Assembly: GCA_949710005.1 (NCBI GenBank)
Contig: OX453282.1
Location: 13,392,236 to 13,456,235, forward strand
Source of the DNA: Ricordea florida
Lineage: Eukaryota > Cnidaria > Anthozoa > Corallimorpharia > Ricordeidae
DNA: 64,000 bases
Direction of reading: 5' to 3'
Shown here piece by piece: positions 23,362-39,500 of this stretch. The position numbers were made by a program, and so were the translations under genes. The notes beneath the pieces are model-generated. The model searched no databases and was not told the DNA's origin. It worked only from the letters and a program-made list of their open reading frames with translations. The number at the start of each line of letters is the position of its first letter. Positions within the stretch are counted from its first letter, which is position 1.

Positions 23362-26300
23362 TTCTATCATATCTCGGCTTGCAGAATCTTTGCAATTCTG
23401 AAACTTTGCAGACTTGTAGTATAAAGAAAGGGTAACATCTACGTAAAAAGTAAAATTGATTGTAATTCGAAATCCTATTGTATTTCAGCTGTCAACATAT
23501 TAGCTTAAGGCAGCTGATTGTAAAGCATACTGCTCAGACAGTACTAAAGTTCATCAAATCAGTCCTCATTACACAGATTAGTGACAAACATGCTATTTTC
23601 ACCACCTTGTGGCATTTAAAATGTAATTTAAAATCCATTTTATCTCGTGATTGTATTCATTCTTAAGAACAACATAAAATACAAAGAGATGGTTGCAAGG
23701 AAACTCAGCCTTACAGATTTTTGTCAAAACACCATATAAGAGATTGTATGGGCAGGAGGACCGTCATCTAGCGTGGTAAGTTATCGAATCATTTTGAATG
23801 TTTTATCTATCTGTCATAGTAGGATATAGACGAAGGTTTAGATAACGAATGAAATTTTAATTGAAACGATTATATTTCCATGTGATTTAAGGAAAGAACT
23901 CTTTGTTACTACGCATGCGCACTTCATACAATTGCCTTTAAACCCTTAAAATGAAAGATATTCTATCATATCTCGGCTTGCAGAATCTTTTCAATTCTGA
24001 AACTTTGCATACTTGTAGTATAAAGAAAGAATAACATCTACGTAAAAAGTAAAATTGATTGTAATTCGCAATCCTATTGTATTTCAGCTGTCAACATATT
24101 AGCTTAACGCAGCTGATTGTAAAGCATACTGCTCAGACAGTACTAAAGTTCATCAAATCAGTCCTCATTACACAGATTAGTGACAAACATGCTATTTTCA
24201 CCACCTTGTGGCATTTAAAATGTAATTTAAAATCCATTTTATCTCGTGATTGTATTCATTCTTAAGAACAACATAAAATACAAAGAGATGGTTGCAAGGA
24301 AACTCAGCCTTACAGATTTTTGTCAAAACACCATATAAGAGATTGTATGGGCAGGAGGACCGTCATCTAGCGTGGTAAGTTATCGAATCATTTTGAATGT
24401 TTTATCTATCTGTCATAGTAGGATATAGACGAAGGTTTAGATAACGAATGAAATTTTAATTGAAACGATTATATTTCCATGTGATTTAAGGAAAGAACTC
24501 TTTGTTACTACGCATGCGCACTTCATACAATTGCCTTTAAACCCTTAAAATTAAAGATATTCTATCATATCTCGGCTTGCAGAATCTTTTCAATTCTGAA
24601 ACTTTGCATACTTGTAGTATAAAGAAAGAATAACATCTACGTAAAAAGTAAAATTGATTGTAATTCGCAATCCTATTGTATTTCAGCTGTCAACATATTA
24701 GCTTAAGGCAGCTGATTGTAAAGCATACTGCTCAGACAGTACTAAAGTTCATCAAATCAGTCCTCATTACACAGATTAGTGACAAACATGCAATTTTCAC
24801 CACCTTGTGGCATTTAAAATGTAATTTAAAATCCATTTTATCTCGTGATTGTAGTCATTCTTAAGAAAAGGATAAAATACAAAGAGATGGTTGCAAGGAA
24901 ACTCAGCCTTACAGGTTTTTGTCAAAACACCATATAAGAGATTGTATGGGCAGGAGGACCGTCATCTAGCGTGGTAAGTTATCGAATTATTTTGAATGTT
25001 TTATCTATCTGTCATAGTAGGATATAGACGAAGGTTTAGATAACGAATGAAATTTTAATTGAAACGATTATATTTCCATGTGATTTAAGGAAAGAACTCT
25101 TTGTTACTACGCATGCGCACTTCATACAATTGCCTTTAAACCCTTAAAATGAAAGATATTCTATCATATCTCGGCTTGCAGAATCTTTTCAATTCTGAAA
25201 CTTTGCATAGTTGTAGTATAAAGAAAGAATAACATCTACGTAAAAAGTAAAATTGATTGTAATTCGCAATCCTATTGTATTTCAGCTGTCAACATATTAG
25301 CTTAAGGCAGCTGATTGTAAAGCATACTGCTCAGACAGTACTAAAGTTCATCAAATCAGTCCTCATTACACAGATTAGTGACAAACATGCAATTTTCACC
25401 ACCTTGTGGCATTTAAAATGTAATTTAAAATCCATTTTATCTCGTGATTGTAGTCATTCTTAAGAAAAGGATAAAATACAAAGAGATGGTTGCAAGGAAA
25501 CTCAGCCTTACAGGTTTTTGTCAAAACACCATATAAGAGATTGTATGGGCAGGAGGACCGTCATCTAGCGTGGTAAGTTATCGAATCATTTTGAATGTTT
25601 TATATATCTGTCATAGTAGGATATAGACGAAGGTTTATATAACGAATGAAATTTTAATTGAAACGATTATATTTCCATGTGATTTAAGGAAAGAACTCTT
25701 TGTTACTACGCATGCGCACTTCATACAATTGCCTTTAAACCCTTAAAATGAAAGATATTCTATCATATCTCGGCTTGCAGAATCTTTGCAATTCTGAAAC
25801 TTTGCAGACTTGTAGTATAACGAAAGGCTAACATCTACGTAAAAAGTAAAATTGATTGTACTTCGCAATCCTATTGTATTTCAGCTGTCAACATATTAGC
25901 TTAAGGCAGCTGATTGTAAAGCATACTGCTCAGACAGTACTAAAGTTCATCAAATCAGTCCTCATTACAAAGATTAGTGACAAACATGCAATTTTCACCA
26001 CCTTGTAGCATTTTAAATGTAATTTAAAATCCATTTTATCTCGGGATTGTAGTCATTCTTAAAAACAAGATACAATACAAAGAGATGGTTGCAAGGAAAC
26101 TCAGCCTTACAGATTTTTGTCAAAACACCATATAAGAGATTGTATGGGCAGGAGGACCGTCATCTAGCGTGGTAAGTTATGGAATCATTTTGAATGTTTT
26201 ATCTATCTGTCATAGTAGGATATAGACGAAGGTTTAGATAACGAATGAAATTTTAATTGAAACGATTATATTTCCATGTGATTTAAGGAAAGAACTCTTT

Positions 26301-29300
26301 GTTACTACGCATGCGCACTTCATACAATTGCCTTTAAACCCTTAAAATGAAAGATATTCTATCATATCTCGGCTTGCAGAATCTTTGCAATTCTGAAACT
26401 TTGCAGACTTGTAGTATAACGAAAGGCTAACATCTACGTAAAAAGTAAAATTGATTGTAATTCGCAATCCTATTGTATTTCAGCTGTCAACATATTAGCT
26501 TAAGGCAGCTGATTGTAAAGCATACTGCTCAGACAGTACTAAAGTTCATCAAATCAGTCCTCATTACACAGATTAGTGACAAACATGCAATTTTCACCAC
26601 CTTGTAGCATTTAAAATGTAATTTAAAATCAATTTTATTTTGTGATTGTAGTCATTCTTAAGAACAAGATAAAATACAAAGAGATGGTTGCAAGGAAACT
26701 CAGCCTTACAGATTTTTGTCAAAACACCATATAAGAGATTGTATGGGCAGGAGGACCGTCATCTAGCGTGGTAAGTTATCGAATCATTTTGAATGTTTTA
26801 TCTATCTGTCATAGTAGGATATAGACGAAGGTTTAGATAACGAATGGAATTTTAATTGAAACGATTATATTTCCATGTGATTTAAGGAAAGAACTCTTTG
26901 TTACTACGCATGCGCACTTCATACAATTGCCTTTAAATTCTTAAAATGAAAGATATTCTATCATATCTCGGCTTGCATAATCTTTGAATTTCTGAAACTT
27001 TGCAGACTTGTAGTATAAAGAAAGGGTAACATCTACGTAAAAAGTAAAATTGATTGTAATTCGCAATCCTATTGTATTTCAGCTGTCAACATATTAGCTT
27101 AAGGCAGCTGATTGTAAAGCATACTGCTCAGACAGTACTAAAGTTCATCAAATCAGTCCTCATTACACAGATTAGTGACAAACATGCAATTTTCACCACC
27201 TTGTGGCATTTAAAATGTAATTTAAAATCCATTTTATCTCGTGATTGTATTCATTCTTAAGAACAACATAAAATACAAAGAGATGGTTGCAAGGAAACTC
27301 AGCCTTACAGATTTTTGCCAAAACATCATATAAGAGATTGTATGGGCAGGAGGACCGTCATCTAGCGTGGTAAGTTATCGAATCATTTTGAATGTTTTAT
27401 CTATCTGTCATAGTAGGATATAGACGAAGGTTTAGATAACGAATGAAATTTTAATTGAAACGATTATATTTCCATGTGATTTAAGGAAAGAACTCTTTGT
27501 TACTACGCATGCGCACTTCATACAATTGCCTTTAAACCCTTAAAATGAAAGATATTCTATCATATCTCCGCTTGCAGAATCCTTGCAATTCTGAAACTTT
27601 GCAGACTTGTAGTATAAAGAAAGGGTAACATCTACGTAAAAAGTAACATTGATTGTAATTCGCAATCCTATTGTATTTCAGCTGTCAACATATTAGCTTA
27701 AGGCAGCTGATTGTAAAGCATACTGCTCAGACAGTACTAAAGTTCATCAAATCAGTCCTCATTACACAGATTAGTGACAAACATGCAATTTTCACCACCT
27801 TGTGGCATTTAAAATGTAATTTAAAATCCATTTTATCTCGGGATTGTAGTCATTCTTAAAAACAAGATACAATACAAAGAGATGGTTGCAAGGAAACTCA
27901 GCCTTACAGATTTTTGTCAAAACACCATATAAGAGATTGTATGGGCAGGAGGACCGTCATCTAGCGTGGTAAGTTATCGAATCATTTTGAATGTTTTATC
28001 TATCTGTCATAGTAGGATATAGACGAAGGTTTAGATAACGAATGAAATTTTAATTGAAACGATTATATTTCCATGTGATTTAAGGAAAGAACTCTTTGTT
28101 ACTACGCATGCGCACTTCATACAATTGCCTTTAAACCCTTAAAATGAAAGATATTCTATCATATCTCGGCTTGCAGAATCTTTTCAATTCTGAAACTTTG
28201 CATAGTTGTAGTATAAAGAAAGAATAACATCTACGTAAAAAGTAAAATTGATTGTAATTCGCAATCCTATTGTATTTCAGCTGTCAACATATTAGCTTAA
28301 GGCAGCTGATTGTAAAGCATACTGCTCAGACAGTACTAAAGTTCATCAAATCAGTCCTCATTACACAGATTAGTGACAAACATGCAATTTTCACCACCTT
28401 GTGGCATTTAAAATGTAATTTAAAATCCATTTTATCTCGTGATTGTAGTCATTCTTAAGAAAAGGATAAAATACAAAGAGATGGTTGCAAGGAAACTCAG
28501 CCTTACAGGTTTTTGTCAAAACACCATATAAGAGATTGTATGGGCAGGAGGACCGTCATCTAGCGTGGTAAGTTATCGAATCATTTTGAATGTTTTATCT
28601 ATCTGTCATAGTAGGATATAGACGAAGGTTTATATAACGAATGAAATTTTAATTGAAACGATTATATTTCCATGTGATTTTAGGAAAGAACTCTTTGTTA
28701 CTACGCATGCGCACTTCATACAATTGCCTTTAAACCCTTAAAATGAAAGATATTCTATCATATCTCGGCTTGCAGAATCTTTGCAATTCTGAAACTTTGC
28801 AGACTTGTAGTATAACGAAAGGCTAACATCTACGTAAAAAGTAAAATTGATTGTACTTCGCAATCCTATTGTATTTCAGCTGTCAACATATTAGCTTAAG
28901 GCAGCTGATTGTAAAGCATACTGCTCAGACAGTACTAAAGTTCATCAAATCAGTCCTCATTACAAAGATTAGTGACAAACATGCAATTTTCACCACCTTG
29001 TAGCATTTTAAATGTAATTTAAAATCCATTTTATCTCGGGATTGTAGGCATTCTTAAAAACAAGATACAATACAAAGAGATGGTTGCAAGGAAACTCAGC
29101 CTTACAGATTTTTGTCAAAACACCATAGAAGAGATTGTATGGGCAGGAGGACCGTCATCTAGCGTGGTAAGTTATCGAATCATTTTGAATGTTTTATCTA
29201 TCTGTCATAGTAGGATATAGACGAAGGTTTAGATAACGAATGAAATTTTAATTGAAACGATTATATTTCCATGTGATTTAAGGAAAGAACTCTTTGTTAC

Positions 29301-32300
29301 TACGCATGCGCACTTCATACAATTGCCTTTAAACCCTTAAAATGAAAGATATTCTATCATATCTCGGCTTGCAGAATCTTTGCAATTCTGAAACTTTGCA
29401 GACTTGTAGTATAACGAAAGGCTAACATCTACGTAAAAAGTAAAATTGATTGTAATTCGCAATCCTATTGTATTTCAGCTGTCAACATATTAGCTTGAGG
29501 CAGCTGATTGTAAAGCATACTGCTCAGACAGTACTAAAGTTCATCAAATCAGTCCTCATTACACAGATTAGTGAGAAACATGCAATTTTCACCACCTTGT
29601 GGCATTTAAAATGTAATTTAAACTCCATTTTATCTCGTGATTGTATTCATTCTTAAGAACAACATAAAATACAAAGAGATGGTTGCAAGGAAACTCAGCC
29701 TTACAGATTTTTGTCAAAACACCATATAAGAGATTGTATGGGCAGGAGGACCGTCATCTAGCGTGGTAAGTTATCGAATCATTTTGAATGTTTTATCTAT
29801 CTGTCATAGTAGGATATAGACGAAGGTTTAGATAACGAATGAAATTTTAATTGAAACGATTATATTTCCATGTGATTTAAGGAAAGAACTCTTTGTTACT
29901 ACGCATGCGCACTTCATACAATTGCCTTTAAACCCTTAAAATGAAAGATATTCTATCATATCTCGGCTTGCAGAATCTTTGCAATTCTGAAACTTTGCAG
30001 ACTTGTAGTATAACGAAAGGCTAACATCTACGTAAAAAGTAAAATTGATTGTAATTCGCAATCCTATTGTATTTCCGCTGTCAACATATTAGCTTAAGGC
30101 AGCTGATTGTAAAGCATACTGCTCAGACAGTACTAAATTTCATCAAATCACTCCTCATTACACAGATTAGTGACAAACATGCAATTTTCACCATCTTGTA
30201 GCATTTAAAATGTAATTTAAAATCCATTTTATCTCGTGATTGTAGTCATTCTTAAGAACAAGATAAAATACAAAGAGATGGTTGCAAGGAAACTCAGCCT
30301 TACAGATTTTTGTCAAAACACCATATAAGAGATTGTATGGGCAGGAGGACCGTCATCTAGCGTGGTAAGTTATCGAATCATTTTGAATGTTTTATCTATC
30401 TGTCATAGTAAGATATAGACGAAGGTTTAGATAACGAATGAAATTTTAATTGAAACGATTATATTTCCATGTGATTTAAGGAAAGAACTCTTTGTTACTA
30501 CGCATGCGCACTTCATACAATTGCCTTTAAACCCTTAAAATGAAAGATATTCTATCATATCTCGGCTTGCAGAATCTTTGCAATTCTGAAACTTTGCAGA
30601 CTTGTAGTATAACGAAAGGCTAACATCTACGTAAAAAGTAAAATTGATTGTAATTCGCAATCCTATTGTATTTCAGCTGTCAACATATTAGCTTAAGGCA
30701 GCTGATTGTAAAGCATACTGCTCAGACAGTACTAAAGTTCATCAAATCAGTCCTCATTACACAGATTAGTGACAAACATGCAATTTTCACCACCTTGTGG
30801 CATTTAAAATGTAATTTAAAATCCATTTCATCTCGTGATTGTATTCATTCTTAAGAACAACATAAAATACAAAGAGATGGTTGCAAGGAAACTCAGCCTT
30901 ACAGATTTTTGTCAAAACACCATATAAGAGGTTGTATGGGCAGGAGTACCGTCATCTAGCGTGGTAAGTTATCGAATCATTTTGAATGTTTTATCTATCT
31001 GTCATAGTAGGATATAGACGAAGGTTTAGATAACGAATGAAATTTTAATTGAAACGATTATATTTCCATGTGATTTAAGGAAAGAACTCTTTGTTACTAC
31101 GCATGCGCACTTCATACAATTGCCTTTAAACCCTTAAAATGAAAGATATTCTATCATATCTCGGCTTGCAGAATCTTTGCAATTCTGAAACTTTGCAGAC
31201 TTGTAGTATAAAGAAAGGGTAACATCTACGTAAAAAGTAAAATTGATTGTAATTCGCAATCCTATTGTATTTCAGCTGTCAACATATTAGCTTAAGGCAG
31301 CTGATTGTAAAGCATACTGCTCAGACAGTACTAAAGTTCATCAAATCAATCCTCATTACACAGATTAGTGACAAACATGCAATTTTCACCACCTTGTAGC
31401 ATTTAAAATGTAATTTAAAATCAATTTTATTTTGTGATTGTAGTCATTCTTAAGAACAAGATAAAATACAAAGAGATGGTTGCAAGGAAACTCAGCCCTA
31501 CAGATTTTTGTCAAAACACCATATAAGAGATTGTATGGGCGGGAGGACCGTCATCTAGCGTGGTAAGTTATCGAATCATTTTGAATGTTTTATCTATCTG
31601 TCATAGTAGGATATAGACGAAGGTTTAGATAACGAATGAAATTTTAATTGAAACGATTATATTTCCATGTGATTTAAGGAAAGAACTCTTTGTTACTACG
31701 CATGCGCACTTCATACAATTGCCTTTAAATCCTTAAAATGAAAGATATTCTACCATATCTCGGCTTGCAGAATCTTTGCAATTCTAAAACTTTTCAGACT
31801 TGTAGTATAACGAAAGGCTAACATCTACGTAAAAAGTAAAATTGATTGTAATTCGCAATCCTATTGTATTTCAGCTGTCAACATATTAGCTTAAGGCAGC
31901 TGATTGTAAAGCATACTGCTCAGACAGTACTAAAGTTCATAAAATCAGTCCTCATTACACAGATTAGTGACAAACATGCAATTTTCACCACCTTGTAGCA
32001 TTTAAAATGTAATTTAAAATCAATTTTATCTCGTGATTGTAGTCATTCTTAAGAACAAGATAAAATACAAAGAGATGGTTGCAAGGAAACTCAGCCTTAC
32101 AGATTTTTGTCAAAACACCATATAAGAGATTGTATGGGCAGGAGGACCGTCATCTAGCGTGGTAAGTTATCGAATCATTTTGAATGTTTTATCTATCTGT
32201 CATAGTAGGATATAGACGAAGGCTTAGATAACGAATGAAATTTTAATTGAAACGATTATATTTCCATGTGATTTAAGGAAAGAACTCTTTGTTACTACGC

Positions 32301-35300
32301 ATGCGCACTTCATTCAATTGCCTTTAAACCCTTAAAATGAAAGATATTCTATCATATCTCGGCTTGCAGAATCTTTGCAATTCTGAAACTTTGCAGACTT
32401 GTAGTATAACGAAAGGCTAACATCTACGTAAAAAGTAACATTGATTGTAATTCGCAATCCTATTGTATTTCAGCTGTCAACATATTAGCTTAAGGCAGCT
32501 GATTGTAAAGCATACTGCTCAGACAGTACTAAAGTTCATCAAATCACTCCTCATTACAAAGATTAGTGACAAACATGCAATTTTCACCATCTTGTAGCAT
32601 TTAAAATGTAATTTAAAATCCATTTTATCTCGTGATTGTAGTCATTCTTAAGAACAAGATAAAATACAAAGAGATGGTTGCAAGGAAACTCAGCCTTACA
32701 GATTTTTGTCAAAACACCATATAAGAGATTGTATGGGCAGGAGGACCGTCATCTAGCGTGGTAAGTTATCGAATCATTTTGAATGTTTTATCTATCTGTC
32801 ATAGTAGGATATAGACGAAGGTTTAGATAACGAATGAAATTTTAATTGAAACGATTATATTTCCATGTGATTTAAGGAAAGAACTCTTTGTTACTACGCA
32901 TGCGCACTTCATACAATTGCCTTTAAACCCTTAAAATGAAAGATATTCTATCATATCTCGGCTTGCAGAATCTTTGCAATTCTGAAACTTTGCAGACTTG
33001 TAGTATAACGAAAGGCTAACATCTACGTAAAAAGTAAAATTGATTGTAATTCGCAATCCTATTGTATTTCAGCTGTCAACATATTAGCTTAAGGCAGCTG
33101 ATTGTAAAGCATACTGCTCAGACAGTACTAAAGTTCATCAAATCAGTCCTCATTACACAGATTAGTGACAAACATGCAATTTTCACCACCTTGTGGCATT
33201 TAAAATGTAATTTAAAATCCATTTCATCTCGTGATTGTATTCATTCTTAAGAACAACATAAAATACAAAGAGATGGTTGCAAGGAAACTCAGCCTTACAG
33301 ATTTTTGTCAAAACACCATATAAGAGATTGTATGGGCAGGAGGACCGTCATCTAGCGTGGTAAGTTATCGAATCATTTTGAATGTTTTATCTATCTGTCA
33401 TAGTAGGATATAGACGAAGGTTTAGATAACGAATGAAATTTTAATTGAAACGATTATATTTCCATGTGATTTAAGGAAAGAACTCTTTGTTACTACGCAT
33501 GCGCACTTCATACAATTGCCTTTAAACCCTTAAAATGAAAGATATTCTATCATATCTCGGCTTGCAGAATCTTTGCAATTCTGAAACTTTGCAGACTTGT
33601 AGTATAAAGAAAGGGTAACATCTACGTAAAAAGTAAAATTGATTGTAATTCGCAATCCTATTGTATTTCAGCTGTCAACATATTAGCTTAAGGCAGCTGA
33701 TTGTAAAGCATACTGCTCAGACAGTACTAAAGTTCATCAAATCAGTCCTCATTACACAGATTAGTGACAAACATGCAATTTTCACCACCTTGTGGCATTT
33801 AAAGTGTAATTTAAAATCCATTTTATCTCGGGATTGTAGTCATTCTTAAAAACAAGATACAATACAAAGAGATGGTTGCAAGGAAACTCAGCCTTACAGA
33901 TTTTTGTCAAAACACCATATAAGAGATTGTATGGGCAGGAGGACCGTCATCTAGCGTGGTAAGTTATAGAATCATTTTGAATGTTTTATCTATCTGTCAT
34001 AGTAGGATATAGACGAAGGTTTAGATAACGAATGAAATTTTAATTGAAACGATTATATTTCCATGTGATTTAAGGAAAGAACTCTTTGTTACTACGCATG
34101 CGCACTTCATACAATTGCCTTTAAATCCTTAAAATGAAAGATATTCTATCATATCTCGGCTTGCAGAATCTTTGCAATTCTGAAACTTTGCAGACTTGTA
34201 GTATAAAGAAAGGGTAACATCTACGTAAAAAGTAAAATTGATTGTAATTCGCAATCCTATTGTATTTCAGCTGTCAACATATTAGCTTAAGGCAGCTGAT
34301 TGTAAAGCATACTGCTCAGACAGTACTAAAGTTCATCAAATCAGTCCTCATTACACAGATTAGTGACAAACATGCAATTTTATCCACCTTGTAGCATTTA
34401 AAATGTAATTTAAAATCCATTTTATCTCGTGATTGTAGTCATTCTTAAGAACAAGGTATTAATACAAAGAGATGGTTGCAAGGAAACTCAGCCTTACAGA
34501 TTTTTGTCAAAACACCATATAAGAGATTGTATGGGCAGGAGGACCGTCATCTAGCGTGGTAAGTTATCGAATCATTTTGAATGTTTTATCTATCTGTCAT
34601 AGTAGGATATAGACGAAGGTTTAGATAACGAATGAAATTTTAATTGAAACGATTATATTTCCATGTGATTTAAGGAAAGAACTCTTTGTTACTACGCATG
34701 CGCACTTCATACAATTGCCTTTAAACCCTTAAAATGAAAGATATTCTATCATATCTCGGCTTGCAGAATCTTTGCAATTCTGAAACTTTGCAGACTTGTA
34801 GTATAACGAAAGGCTAACATCTACGTAAAAAGTAAAATTGATTGTAATTCGCAATCCTATTGTATTTCAGCTGTCAACATATTAGCTTAAGGCAGCTGAT
34901 TGTAAAGCATACTGCTCAGACAGTACTAAAGTTCATCAAATCAGTCCTTATTACACAGATTAGTGACAAACATGCAATTTTCACCACCTTGTGGCATTTA
35001 AAATTTAATTTAAAATCCATTTTATCTCGTGATTGTAGTCATTCTTAAGAAAAGGATAAAATACAAAGAGATGGTTGCAAGGAAACTCAGCCTTACAGGT
35101 TTTTGTCAAAACACCATATAAGAGATTGTATGGACAGGAGGACCGTCATCTAGCGTGGTAAGTTATCGAATCATTTTGAATGTTTTATCTATCTGTCATA
35201 GTAGGATATAGACGAAGGTTTAGATAACGAATGAAATTTTAATTGAAACGATTATATTTCCATGTGATTTAAGGAAAGAACTCTTTGTTACTACGCATGC

Positions 35301-36540
35301 GCACTTCATACAATAGCCTTTAAACCCTTAAAATGAAAGATATTCTATCATATCTCGGCTTGCAGAATCTTTGCAATTCTGAAACTTTGCAGACTTGTAG
35401 TATAACGAAAGGCTAACATCTACGTAAAAAGTAAAATTGATTGTAATTCGCAATCCTATTGTATTTCAGCTGTCAACATATTAGCTTAAGGCAGCTGATT
35501 GTAAAGCATACTGCTCAGACAGTACTAAAGTTCATCAAATCAGTCCTCATTACACAGATTAGTGACAAACATGCAATTTTATCCACCTTGTAGCATTTAA
35601 AATGTAATTTAAAATCCATTTTATCTCGTGATTTTAGTCATTCTTAAGAACAAGGTATTAATACAAAGAGATGGTTGCAAGGAAACTCAGCCTTACAGAT
35701 TTTTGTCAAAACACCATATAAGAGATTGTATGGGCAGGAGGACCGTCATCTAGCGTGGTAAGTTATCGAATCATTTTGAATGTTTTATCTATCTGTCATA
35801 GTAGGATATAGACGAAGGTTTAGATAACGAATGAAATTTTAATTGAAACGATTATATTTCCATGTGATTTAAGGAAAGAACTCTTTGTTACTACGCATGC
35901 GCACTTCATACAATTGCCTTTAAACCCTTAAAATGAAAGATATTCTATCATATCTCGGCTTGCAGAATCTTTGCAATTCTGAAACTTTGCAGACTTGTAG
36001 TATAACGAAAGGCTAACATCTACGTAAAAAGTAAAATTGATTGTAATTCGCAATCCTATTGTATTTCAGCTGTCAACATATTAGCTTAAGGCAGCTGATT
36101 GTAAAGCATACTGCTCAGACAGTACTAAAGTTCATCAAATTGTCCTCATTACACAGATTAGTGACAAACATGCAATTTTCACCACCTTGTAGCATTTAAA
36201 ATGTAATTTAAAATCAATTTTATCTCGTGATTGTAGTCATTCTTAAGAACAAGATAAAATACAAAGAGATGGTTGCAAGGAAACTCAGCCTTACAGATTT
36301 TTGTCAAAACACCATATAAGAGATTGTATGGGCAGGAGGACCGTCATCTAGCGTGGTAAGTTATCGAATCATTTTGAATGTTTTATCTATCTGTCATAGT
36401 AGGATATAGACGAAGGGTTAGATAACGAATGAAATTTTAATTGAAACGATTATATTTCCATGTGATTTAAGGAAAGAACTCTTTGTTACTACGCATGCGC
36501 ACTTCATACAATTGCCTTTAAACCCTTAAAATGAAAGATA

Positions 36541-39500
36541 TTCTATCATATCTCGGCTTGCAGAATCTTTGCAATTCTGAAACTTTGCAGACTTGTAGTA
36601 TAAGGAAAGGGTAACATCTACGTAAAAAGTAAAATTGATTCTAATTCGCAATCCTATTGTATTTCAGCTGTCAACATATTCGCTTAAGGCAGCTGATTGT
36701 AAAGCATACTGCTCAGACAGTACTAAAGTTCATCAAATCACTCCTCATTACACAGATTAGTGACAAACATGCAATTTTCACCACCTTGTGGCATTTAAAA
36801 TGTAATTTAAAATCCATTTTATCTCGGGATTGTAGTCATTCTTAAAAACAAGATACAATACAAAGAGATGGTTGCAAGGAAACTCAGCCTTACAGATTTT
36901 TGTCAAAACACCATATAAGAGATTGTATGGGCAGGAGGACCGTCATCTAGCGTGGTAAGTTATCGAATCATTTTGAATGTTTTATCTATCTGTCATAGTA
37001 GGATATAGACGAAGGTTTAGATAACGAATGAAATTTTAATTGAAACGATTATATTTCCATGTGATTTAAGGAAAGAACTCTTTGTTACTACGCATGCGCA
37101 CTTCATACAATTGCCTTTAAACCCTTAAAATGAAAGATATTCTATCATATCTCGGCTTGCAGAATCTTTGCAATTCTGAAACTTTGCAGACTTGTAGTAT
37201 AACGAAAGGCTAACATCTACGTAAAAAGTAAAATTGATTGTAATTCGCAATCCTATTGTATTTCAGCTGTCAACATATTAGCTTAAGGCAGCTGATTGTA
37301 AAGCATACTGCTCAGACAGTACTAAAGTTCATCAAATCAGTCCTCATTACACAGATTAGTGACAAACATGCAATTTTCACCACCTTGTAGCATTTAAAAT
37401 GTAATTTAAAATCAATTTTATTTTGTGATTGTAGTCATTCTTAAGAACAAGATAAAATACAAAGAGATGGTTGCAAGGAAACTCAGCCCTACAGATTTTT
37501 GTCAAAACACCATATAAGAGATTGTATGGGCAGGAGGACCGTCATCTAGCGTGGTAAGTTATCGAATCATTTTGAATGTTTTATCTATCTGTCATAGTAG
37601 GATATAGACGAAGGTTTAGATAACGAATGAAATTTTAATTGAAACGATTATATTTCCATGTGATTTAAGGAAAGAACTCTTTGTTACTACGCATGCGCAC
37701 TTCATACAATTGCCTTTAAATCCTTAAAATGAAAGATATTCTATCATATCTCGGCTTGCAGAATCTTTGCAATTCTGAAACTTTGCAGACTTGTAGTATA
37801 ACGAAAGGCTAACATCTACGTAAAAAGCAAAATTGATTGTAATTCGAAATCCTATTGTATTTCAGCTGTCAACATATTAGCTTAAGGCAGCTGATTGTAA
37901 AGCATACTGCTCAGACAGTACTAAAGTTCATCAAATCAGTCCTCATTACACAGATTAGTGACAAACATGCAATTTTCACCACCTTGTAGCATTTAAAATG
38001 TAATTTAAAATCAATTTTATCTCGTGATTGTAGTCATTCTTAAGAACAAGATAAAATACAAAGAGATGGTTGCAAGGAAACTCAGCCTTACAGATTTTTG
38101 TCAAAACACCATATAAGAGATTGTATGGGCAGGAGGACCGTCATCTAGCGTGGTAAGTTATCAAATCATTTTGAATGTTTTATCTATCTGTCATAGTAGG
38201 ATATAGACGAAGGGTTAGATAACGAATGAAATTTTAATTGAAACGATTATATTTCCATGTGATTTAAGGAAAGAACTCTTTGTTACTACGCATGCGCACT
38301 TCATACAATTGCCTTTAAACCCTTAAAATGAAAGATATTCTATCATATCTCGGCTTGCAGAATCTTTGCAATTCTGAAACTTTGCAGAATTGTAGTATAA
38401 AGAAAGGGTAACATCTACGTAAAAAGTAAAATTGATTGTAATTCGCAATCCTATTGTATTTCAGCTGTCAACATATTAGCTTAAGGCAGCTGATTGTAAA
38501 GCATACTGCTCAGACAGTACTAAAGTTCATCAAATCAGTCCCCATTACACAGATTAGTGACAAACATGCAATTTTCACCACCTTGTGGCATTTAAAATGT
38601 AATTTAAAATCCATTTTATCTCGGGATTGTAGTCATTCTTAAAAACAAGATGCAATACAAAGAGATGGTTGCAAGGAAACTCAGCCTTACAGATTTTTGT
38701 CAAAACACCATATAAGAGATTGTATGGGCAGGAGGACCGTCATCTAGCGTGGTAAGTTATCGAATCATTTTGAATGTTTTATCTATCTGTCATAGTAGGA
38801 TATAGACGAAGGTTTAGATAATGAATGAAATTTTAATTGAAACGATTATATTTCCATGTGATTTAACAAAAGAACTTTTTGTTACTACGCATGCGCACTT
38901 CATACAATTGCCTTTAAACCCTTAAAATGAAAGATATTCTATCATATCTCGGCTTGCAGAATCTTTGCAATTCTGAAACTTTGCAGACTTGTAGTATAAC
39001 GAAAGGCTAACATCTTACTAAAAAGTAAAATTGATTGTAATTCGCAATCCTATTGTATTTCAGCTGTCAACATATTAGCTTAAGGCAGCTGATTGTAAAG
39101 CATACTGCTCAGACAGTACTAAAGTTCATCAAATCAGTCCTCATTACACAGATTAGTGACAAACATGCAATTTTCACCACCTTGTAGCATTTAAAATGTA
39201 ATTTAAAATCAATTTTATTTTGTGATTGTAGTCATTCTTAAGAACAAGATAAAATACAAAGAGATGGTTGCAAGGAAACTCACCCCTACAGATTTTTGTC
39301 AAAACACCATATAAGAGATTGTATGGGCAGGAGGACCGTCATCTAGCGTGGTAAGTTATCGAATCATTTTGAATGTTTTATCTATCTGTCATAGTAGGAT
39401 ATAGACGAAGGTTTAGATAACGAATCAAATTTTAATTGAAACGATTATATTTCCATGTGATTTAAGGAAAGAACTCTTTGTTACTACGCATGCGCACTTC

